Made by a program: the position numbers and the translations under genes. From Atherix ibis (taxonomy: Eukaryota; Arthropoda; Insecta; Diptera; Athericidae), in NCBI GenBank assembly GCA_958298945.1, contig OY282606.1, forward strand, positions 27,501,740 to 27,565,739: a stretch of DNA of 64,000 bases, in the 5' to 3' direction. The notes under the pieces are model-generated. The model saw nothing but the letters and a program-made list of their open reading frames with translations, had not been told where the DNA came from and searched no databases. Below are positions 1-9,800 of the stretch, one piece after another. Every line of letters begins with the position of its first letter. Position 1 is the first letter of the stretch.

Positions 1-3000
1 AAATTGGATTCTATTCAGACTGTTACGACGAGTAATGTTCCTAGCCAAATTGGCAATATTCAAATATCACAAGTGGATGCATCCAAGCATGCCAATCAAA
101 ACATGCCAATTAACAATGTAGTAGAGAATAAAATTCAAATAATGCCAATTATTGATAACAAGGCTCAAAATCAAATTCAAAATTCTCAGCCGAGTAATCA
201 TCAGCAAATTTATCAGAATCAGCAATTGACGCTACAAAAACAGCATCAGCATCAACAGCAGCACCACCACCAACAGCAGCATCAACAGCAACAGCAGCAG
301 CTTCAACAGCAACAGCAGCAACACCAACAGCAGCAGCAGCAGCAACACCAACAGCAGCAGCAGCAGCAGCATCAACAGCAGCATCAGCAAGTTCAAGTTC
401 AAATCCAGTCACAATCACAGCAGCAACAACAACAGTCGCAACTACAACCACAATTGCACCATCAGCAGCAACAACAGACGAACGTTAATCAAATAATGTT
501 TCAAAACAACTTTCAATCATTATCGACACCCAGTACTGGAAGTAATCTGGTCATCGATCAAAGCAATCTGCTTTCGAAAAACCAGAATGATTCTGTCAGT
601 AATATTCAGTCGCGTAGTGTAACAATTACAGCACAGCCGACTATTGCAGGAAATACTGGTGCATTTGCAACTATATCGGCGCCACCAGCGAATGCGACTC
701 CAATGCCGACAGCAGCGACAATATTCGCTCAGCTAACGGGTAGATTGAGCTTATCATTTGCTGAAGATGGCAATCGATTGGTAGTGAGTCATGATCCGAA
801 CAGCCCACAAGACTGGCAATCTCAGATGATTCTGCAAGCAATAATAAGTGGAGCGCTATGCAATGTTACGATTATTAACGAGTCAGTTGATAAGAGCAAA
901 ACAGCAGTTAAGGCGAGTACGAATTTAAGCAATATTACAACTAGTCCGAATGTCGGTGGACTTGGAATGTCGACGTCAGGGGTTGTACCCGGTCCTGTGA
1001 AAGTGAATTTACCTCAAAATCAAAGCAATAAGAATATTTTAATTGGAAATAATAACTCAGGAAACCAGCCAATTCAAGTTCAGCTGCCTTCAATCGCACA
1101 ATCCGGCACATCTTCGAATATGGTTAGTGGTTCCGTTAGTGCAAACTCGCAAACGAACGAAAAGCTGCTGTTGCCTAAACGTCCAGTTGAAATTAAGAAA
1201 CCTAATCAAATTTTATCTGGAGTTGCCGTGCCAAACCAGCAGACTCAAATAGTTCCCAATTCCATAACATCAAATTTGGTTACATTACCGAAAATCGATG
1301 CTAATTCGCAGTTGTTCTCTTTAAATACGATAACTAATCAAATCACTCATATAAATCCGGCACAGACGACTGCATCTCTAAGCCCGATGGAAAAAATATT
1401 AATAGTTCCCGCTGGTATTAATGCGGAGCAGTTATCACAATGTTGGTCACAGGGTCAAATCCATATCAACAACGAAGGACAAGTGGTACAAGGTCAATCG
1501 CAAGAACAAGTGCCACCTTCAGCTTCCATCACTCCACGCATTCAACAGCAAATTGTTCATCCGCAACCTCAACAAACGCAACCAATACAACCACTTCAGC
1601 CAATCCAACAAACAAAACAGATTGCGAATGTGGCACCAATCATCGACACGAGCAAAGCGAAAATAGAGCCAAAGCCAAAAAAATCAAAGCCAAGGAAGCC
1701 GAAGATTTGTAATGAAAATTTCAATAATAAAACGTTGAAGCCAATACAGAAGCTGAATCTGAATGCCAAGCCAACATCGAGTCCAGTTCAGATTGTGCAG
1801 CCTAATACTACCAAAGAAACAAACCATAAAATTATCCGATCTCTGCCAAATGTTTCGATTATAAATACTGCAACAACGTCGATAGCGTCTAATATTCATC
1901 ATTTTCAGACAACACAATCAGGAACGAAACTTGTTGGTGTAACAGCACCCATGCAACAAATAAACCAGCAGCAACGTAATAACAGCACTAATAATAATAG
2001 TAATAACAACAGTAGCAGTAGTATTAGTATTAGTAGTAGTAGTAGTAGTAACAATGGTGGCAGTAATAATAACCAATGCAATAGTAGCAACAATAGCAGT
2101 GGTAATTCGGCGGGAATATTGATCTCTGTTAGTAGTACACAAACAACATGTAATAGTAACAATGGCGGTATGATAACAACGCAATCGACGACGTCGACAA
2201 CAGCATCACATCACATTAATATTGGCAATAATAGCGGATCGTCAACAGGAAGCGTATCATCTTCACATCCAATACCACCTCTAGTTAGTGTTAGTGCAGC
2301 ACCACCGATGCCTCGAGTACAAACTATACAATTGACGCCGCAACAGCAACAATTGCTAAGAACGGTACAGACCCAAATTCAGCAATTGTCGTCAAAGTTG
2401 CAAAACAAGAACTTACTAACCACACTAAACATACCACCTGATTTCGATCCAAACAATCCAATGTACAACAAGCCACTGCCATCGCTAAGCAATATTCAAA
2501 ACATGACTGATCCTGAGATTCATGCAGCATTGCAGCGGCTTTTTATCGAACAACAACGAATTTTGGCCTCGGGAAAAGTGATTCCTACAATCCCGGCTTC
2601 GGCGCATGCTTTTGTAGCCGCTGCATCATCTGTTAATACAGCTGCCGTCCAAAGTCTGAACCAGCATCATCATGTAAACCAATCCATAGCAATAAGCAAT
2701 ACCAATTCAAAGAATAACAACCAGGCAGCATCCAACAAGGCATCAATACCAGCGACAATAACATCGTCATCGGCCAATGCAAATAACATCGTTCACACAA
2801 TGTCGCATTTGAAGTCGTCCAACGATTCCGGTCAGTCGATACCTGCTAATATTGTGCAACCGAATAATCATAACACAATTAATACCGGCAATATTACTAT
2901 AAGTAATGCAACGATTAACAACTCTGGAAGCAGTACGGCGACGCAAAGGATTCATGTTTATCCAATGCAACATCAAAGCAATCTGCAAAATGAGAGCAAA

Positions 3001-3339
3001 ACCCAAGTGCAACAAATTAGCCAGCAACAAGGTCAGATAATAAGTTATCAACAAGCACAACAACAACAACAACAACAACAACAACCGCAGCAGCAGCAGC
3101 AACATCAACAGTTGCAGCCACATTCAAGTCAAGAGTTTATTCAACAACAATTCCAACAAACTCATCAGCAGCTACAACAGCAACTACAACAGCATTCAAC
3201 AAATAAAGTACAACAACTTGTTCAGCCGACGCTTGTGTCAATTTCCCCCCAAACACAATCAGTTACAACGAAGACGATAAGCTCATCGTCAATGACAATA
3301 ACGTCTGTTTCGTCAACTGTTGTTGCCTCAACGCAGCAA

Positions 3340-3372
<33 letters not shown>

Positions 3373-3851
3373 TTGCCGCAGCAGCAGCAACAGCAACCAC
3401 AACAACAACAACAACAACAACAACAAAATCAGCAGAAGCAACAACAACAACAAGTAATCGATAATCAAACACAGATACAGTTACAGCAGCAACTCCAACA
3501 ACAGCAACTACTACAACAACAACAATTACAACAGCAACAACAGCAACAACAGCAACAACAACAGCAACAACAACAACAGCAACAGTATCAACAAAATGTA
3601 CAAGAACAAAAATTGCTTCAGATACAGCAACATCAGCTACAGCAACAGTTGTTAGGAGATCAGAAAGAGCAGCAACCGCAACAATATCAGCAGTTAAAAG
3701 AGAGACTCCAGCAACAACAGAACGAGAACACATTGTCTGTTGTTATTAAGACTGAAATTACTGATCAACAAATTGACCAAAAGCCACCGATATTAAGTTT
3801 ACCATCGCCTAAGCTGACAAGCCCAAAGCCAAAGATTGCACGGCATTTTTT
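1..3851 (+). CDS. BICRA: BICRA-like exon 1 (partial): Gln-rich region
   Basis: This is a single long open frame in phase with the window's first base. No real ATG start is visible, so the exon continues upstream. Poly-Gln/His blocks lie at about 240-480, 3050-3200 and 3330-3720, written mostly with mixed CAA/CAG codons. Between them are less biased segments likely to be conserved: one around 709-855 (IFAQLTGRLSLSFAEDG, then QSQMILQAIISGAL), one around 1380-1500, and an amphipathic helical stretch around 2325-2600 (LTPQQQQLLRTVQTQIQQL, later ALQRLFIEQQRIL). The exon ends in phase 2 at a GTGAGT donor at 3852; unspliced, the frame would stop at 3853. Confidence 0.88.
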
Positions 3852-6800
3852 GTGAGTGGGAATAAATCGATCAGTCAAATCAAATCTCTAAATATATCTT
3901 AACTAAATAAAGTTGATAATAAAATGTGTTTTTTCCCTTCAAAATCCAGGTTTCAAAGACAATTGCAAGTTGATCAGGAAGGCTGCACCAAACCCGATTA
4001 TAAAACACCGTTTCAGAGTAAAGATGAAGCTATTAAAAGGCTTATAAGGTAGACCAAGAAATTTTCCTTTTGTCTTTTTGTCATTTTGCATTTTTCACAC
4101 ACATATTGTGTTTTTTTCCTTCTTCATTCATTTAGATATCACTGCATGTATGAACCTGACGAAGAAATTCCATCGGAAGAGGAACGAGAATTCGAAAAGA
4201 CTGCAATGAATGCAATTAACCAATTTAAAGCGATAACAACAAAATTTCAGTATTTACTACTTCAAGAATCGATGGTAAGAAATTTGTTTTTATTTTGAAT
4301 TGAAATTGCTATATTTTAGTATATTTTTGAAAACAAAAAGTTTTTCGCCATGAAGTAAATTTTTTTTTTGACGGTTATTTTCAAAATGGCCGACAAGTTA
4401 TTAAATGTCAAATGAAGCTAACAAGAAGAAAGCGGCCATTTTAAAAATTGAATACATTTTTCATGTTTGGTTAAATTTTAAGCAAAAATGTGAAATTTGT
4501 TGAAATTGAAGAAGAAAAATGAATTATTGCAACAACTGAAACAAAGAAAAAAAGCAGAAATACCAGGTGTATAAGCTTAAATCTGCTGTTTTTTAGTCAA
4601 AAAAAACATTTTTTTTTTTCATAGAAAGCAAAAACAAATTTATTCAAAGTACTTGCCCTCGCTAGCTACACATTTTTCCTATCTCTCGGGCAATTTGTGG
4701 ATACCACGCCAAAAAAATTCCTCTTCTTTCGAGGCAAACCACTCATCAAGCCATTTTCGGACGTCTTTGTAAGAATCGAAGTGCTGCTCAGCGAACGCGT
4801 GGCCCATCGACGAAAACAGGTGGTAGTCGGAAGGGGCCAGGTTTGGTGAATAAGCGGGGTGGGGTAGCACCTCCCAGTTGAGTGTCTCCAAGTAGTGTGC
4901 GATGGTGCGTTGTCGTGGAGAAAAATCAGCTTGTCATGTCTTTAGCTGTATTCCATTGGACCAATTTTGCGAGTAGATGCGCAATGGAACGCAAAATTTG
5001 CTGACAGAAATAAAATATAACCTCAAATTCAAAATTCTCAGCCGAGTAATCATCAGCAAATTTATCAGAATCAGCAATTGACGCTACAAAAACAGCATCA
5101 GCATCAACAGCAGCACCACCACCAACAGCAGCATCAACAGCAACAGCAGCAGCTTCAACAGCAACAGCAGCAACACCAACAGCAGCAGCAGCAGCAACAC
5201 CAACAGCAGCAGCAGCAGCAGCATCAACAGCAGCATCAGCAAGTTCAAGTTCAAATCCAGTCACAATCACAGCAGCAACAACAACAGTCGCAACTACAAC
5301 CACAATTGCACCATCAGCAGCAACAACAGACGAACGTTAATCAAATAATGTTTCAAAACAACTTTCAATCATTATCGACACCCAGTACTGGAAGTAATCT
5401 GGTCATCGATCAAAGCAATCTGCTTTCGAAAAACCAGAATGATTCTGTCAGTAATATTCAGTCGCGTAGTGTAACAATTACAGCACAGCCGACTATTGCA
5501 GGAAATACTGGTGCATTTGCAACTATATCGGCGCCACCAGCGAATGCGACTCCAATGCCGACAGCAGCGACAATATTCGCTCAGCTAACGGGTAGATTGA
5601 GCTTATCATTTGCTGAAGATGGCAATCGATTGGTAGTGAGTCATGATCCGAACAGCCCACAAGACTGGCAATCTCAGATGATTCTGCAAGCAATAATAAG
5701 TGGAGCGCTATGCAATGTTACGATTATTAACGAGTCAGTTGATAAGAGCAAAACAGCAGTTAAGGCGAGTACGAATTTAAGCAATATTACAACTAGTCCG
5801 AATGTCGGTGGACTTGGAATGTCGACGTCAGGGGTTGTACCCGGTCCTGTGAAAGTGAATTTACCTCAAAATCAAAGCAATAAGAATATTTTAATTGGAA
5901 ATAATAACTCAGGAAACCAGCCAATTCAAGTTCAGCTGCCTTCAATCGCACAATCCGGCACATCTTCGAATATGGTTAGTGGTTCCGTTAGTGCAAACTC
6001 GCAAACGAACGAAAAGCTGCTGTTGCCTAAACGTCCAGTTGAAATTAAGAAACCTAATCAAATTTTATCTGGAGTTGCCGTGCCAAACCAGCAGACTCAA
6101 ATAGTTCCCAATTCCATAACATCAAATTTGGTTACATTACCGAAAATCGATGCTAATTCGCAGTTGTTCTCTTTAAATACGATAACTAATCAAATCACTC
6201 ATATAAATCCGGCACAGACGACTGCATCTCTAAGCCCGATGGAAAAAATATTAATAGTTCCCGCTGGTATTAATGCGGAGCAGTTATCACAATGTTGGTC
6301 ACAGGGTCAAATCCATATCAACAACGAAGGACAAGTGGTACAAGGTCAATCGCAAGAACAAGTGCCACCTTCAGCTTCCATCACTCCACGCATTCAACAG
6401 CAAATTGTTCATCCGCAACCTCAACAAACGCAACCAATACAACCACTTCAGCCAATCCAACAAACAAAACAGATTGCGAATGTGGCACCAATCATCGACA
6501 CGAGCAAAGCGAAAATAGAGCCAAAGCCAAAAAAATCAAAGCCAAGGAAGCCGAAGATTTGTAATGAAAATTTCAATAATAAAACGTTGAAGCCAATACA
6601 GAAGCTGAATCTGAATGCCAAGCCAACATCGAGTCCAGTTCAGATTGTGCAGCCTAATACTACCAAAGAAACAAACCATAAAATTATCCGATCTCTGCCA
6701 AATGTTTCGATTATAAATACTGCAACAACGTCGATAGCGTCTAATATTCATCATTTTCAGACAACACAATCAGGAACGAAACTTGTTGGTGTAACAGCAC

Positions 6801-9800
6801 CCATGCAACAAATAAACCAGCAGCAACGTAATAACAGCACTAATAATAATAGTAATAACAACTATTATTATTAGTGCTGTTATTAATAATGTCATGTCTT
6901 TAGCTGTATTCCATTGGACCAATTTTGCGAGTAGATGCGCAATGGAACGCAAAATTTGCTGACAGAAATAAAATATAACCTCAAAATAGTCAACAACAAT
7001 ACTGAGTTTACTCACACATAAACAATAAAAACTGAGTTTATTCACACATAAACAATACTGACAAAAATTTGACTCTTCAACATAACCAACGAACCCGTTT
7101 AGCCATCTATTTTCATTTTGGGAACTAAAATACCCTACCGTAAATTGTATGGCGTAACTACGCATGCGAACTACTCATTTGTACGAGCAAGAGTAGCTGC
7201 GAGTAGCTAGAAGTACTTGTGAGCAGCAAAATTGGTCTTTCGTTGATAATCCGTCCTTTTCTCACGCAGAGCATGGTGCAATTTGATTAGTTCTAGGTGG
7301 TAGCGGTGGGCATTGACAGTTTCACCAGGTTTCAACATCTCATAGTAGATGATACCCTCCTGATCCCACCAAACGCACAGCATTGTCTTCCGTCCGAAGC
7401 GATTTGTTCTTGGGGAAGATTTTGAAGGGGGGCCGGAATCAACCCACGCTTTCTTGCGTTTAGGATTTTCGAAATATATCCACTTTTCATCGCATGTCAC
7501 AATCCAATGCAGGAACGACTTTCTTTTTTGTCTGGCGAGCAAGATTTCGCATGTGTTTTGGCGTCGCTCCATCTGCCTATTGTTCAATTCATGCGGCACC
7601 CATTTTACAATCTTTTCAATCTTCCCCATGATTGGGTATCGTCTTCGGCATTTTTTGCGATTGGGTATCGTCTTCGTCCAAAAGAGCCTGCAATTGATGG
7701 TCCTAGGCCGATTTTCACGCTTCTTGTCCCACAAGTCAAAATTGCCGTCTTTGAATCGACGAAACCAATCTCGGCACGTTGTTTCCGATAAAGCACTGTC
7801 AACATAGGCCTCCATAAGCATTCGATGCGATTCGGCAGCCGATGTCCTCAAATTGAAGCAGAAATTCCCGTATATGCTCTTTTTCTGGCACAAAACTAGA
7901 CATGATTACCAAAGGAAAATTGTATGTTGATGAACAAAATTGCTGACAATATGCACTGATTAATGTTGACAGATGTCAAACTCATAAAAAAAAGTATGGC
8001 GTGTCCATGGTAGCTTAATGTGCTCACTCACGCCATCTATGACCAAACAGCGGATTTCAGCTTATACCCCTGGTAAATTTAAAATTTAAAAAGTTCACAC
8101 AACAGAAATGAATTGAATCCAAACAGCAGCAAGCAGAAAAAGTACTGCCACATGACTTGTTCTATTTGTACTTTATTGATTTTTTTCCTTTGTTGTATGC
8201 ACACAATTTACTGTCAAACCAATTATTGGCATTAATCTTTTTTTTTTCTGTAATCATTATTGATTTGAATGTGATTAATTTTCTATTTTTTTCCCCTTTC
8301 TTTTTCTCAATATATATTTCTAGCGTCCACATAATACATCTGAATTGTGTCTGCTTAATAATTTATTCATTTCTGATGTAAAAAATGAAATTCACGAAAT
8401 GGAAATGGAAATTAATTCGGTTAATAATGAAACGTATCAGAATTCAATTAGCAATAATATCAATACAAATAATAATAATAATGATAATAATAATATTATT
8501 AATAATAATAATAATAATTCTAAATTAATTGTTAAATTGGAACCTGAAATTTCGGTACAAATGCAACAGCAATATTTTAATATACAAGATCATGAACAGC
8601 AGCAACAACACCATGAACAGAAAGATTATAATATGCATCATCAGGAAATGGGTGCTGTTGGTACAATTACTGTTCCAACAACTTACAGCAATAATAGTAA
8701 TAAAAATAATAATAATAATTGTAATAGTAATAATAATAATAATAATAATGACTGTGGAAATGGCAGTGGAAATAACAACAGTGCTATTAGTAATAATCAT
8801 AGTAATTATATTAGTAACAATCAAAAACATCAGCAACGGCAGCATACGAACATTATTAAAAATCATTATAATAATATAGTGAATAGCGGTGGTGTCAGTT
8901 GTAGTGGTGGAAATAGTAATGGTGGAAATGATATTAATATCGTCGTTAATAGCAGTACCAGCAACAACAGCAACAACAACAATAATATGCTTCCGCAAGG
9001 ACAACAGCACCAATTCCGACTATCGAATAAAATTGAAATTGATAATAAAATAAATGCTGTTAATAATAATAGCAATAATAATAATAATAGTAGCAATAGT
9101 AACAGTAATAGTAGCAACAGCGGAAGCAACAGTTACACCAGTACCAGCTGTAATAGCAGCCGAAATATTATCAGTAATAACAGTGCGATCGTTAGTAATA
9201 ATAGTAATATTAATAGTAGTAGTAATAATAGTAGTAGTAGTAATAATAATAATAATAATAGCAGTGGTATTAGTGTAAATTTAAATAGTACAAGCACTAT
9301 TAAAACTGAAATAAAGTCTGAACCGTGTGATTTACTATTTGATAAATGTGATAATATTAATATGAATGCAAATTTACACAATAAAGTTTGTAATAAAACC
9401 ACAACAACATTAGCAACAGATCTTAATGTTATATCATCGGTGCCGTCATCGTCAACATCGTCAATATCTTCACTATCGACCGCATCACCTTCATCATCAT
9501 TATCGCCAGTAACCATAATTGGTAATGCCGGTATTGGTCATATGGGATCATCATCGATTGGTGGACTGGTAACGACAGCATCGGGAACGGCTCCAGTGAA
9601 TAATAGTAAAATTTATGATTGCAATATGTTGCAACAGTTCGATTTGAAAGAAGAAAAGGAGGATCTGTTTTGTATGTCAGGTACAACGAACTCAATGGTA
9701 GGAGGTTCATCATCAGTAACAGAACCATCGAAAATTTCAAATAGAATTAATATAAATAGCAACATTGACATTAATAGTAGTGAGAGCACTAATTTGAATA

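Larger units (their letters stand above)
4944..7234. mobile_element. Insertion inside mariner A1, flanked by a 6-bp GTCTTT repeat
   Basis: The mariner sequence stops after GTCTTT (4938-4943) and resumes with GTCTTT at 7235, so a 6-bp target duplication is likely. Apart from the exon copy it carries, the insert is only about 330 bp: 4944-5022 plus 6986-7234. Both ends hold a CAATTTTGC-like motif (about 4970 and, inverted, near 7220) but I see no clear terminal repeat and no coding capacity. A short TGAGTTTA(C/T)TCACACATAAACAAT unit is repeated near 7013-7052. The class is unknown. Confidence 0.6.
4563..8073 (-). mobile_element. mariner family A copy A1, split by a later insertion
   Basis: The terminal inverted repeats read CCAGGTGTATAAGC at 4563 and the near complement GCTTATACCCCTGG ending 8073, with TA on both outer sides. 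The transposase remnant is on the minus strand. The C-terminal part is at about 4679-4943 (YSPNLAPSDYHLF, then FASKEEEFFWRG). The N-terminal and middle parts are at about 7235-7910 (FRRFKDGNFDLW, WVPHELNNRQMERRQ, TCDEKWIYFENP). This is the mariner DD34D type. The element is split at GTCTTT by an insertion at 4944-7234. It lies in intron 3 of the BICRA-like gene and is inactive. Confidence 0.88.

Noticed and set aside
149..451. Ala/Val-rich minus-strand frame over exon 1 (also 4926-5303)
   Set aside because: Antisense shadow of CAG/CAA glutamine codons; its repetition in both copies only reflects the segmental duplication.
3263..3733. 156-codon minus-strand frame
   Set aside because: Antisense shadow of the second poly-Gln region; composition is pure Val/Ala from CAA/CAG complement.
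5078..6874. 598-codon frame as a second independent Gln-rich gene
   Set aside because: It is a fragment copy of the neighbouring exon without its own start context, splice sites or downstream exons; the first methionine is a TTG codon in the parent exon.
8525..9516. Ile/Leu-rich minus-strand frames
   Set aside because: Antisense and frame-shift shadows of AAT (Asn) runs in BICRA-like exon 4.
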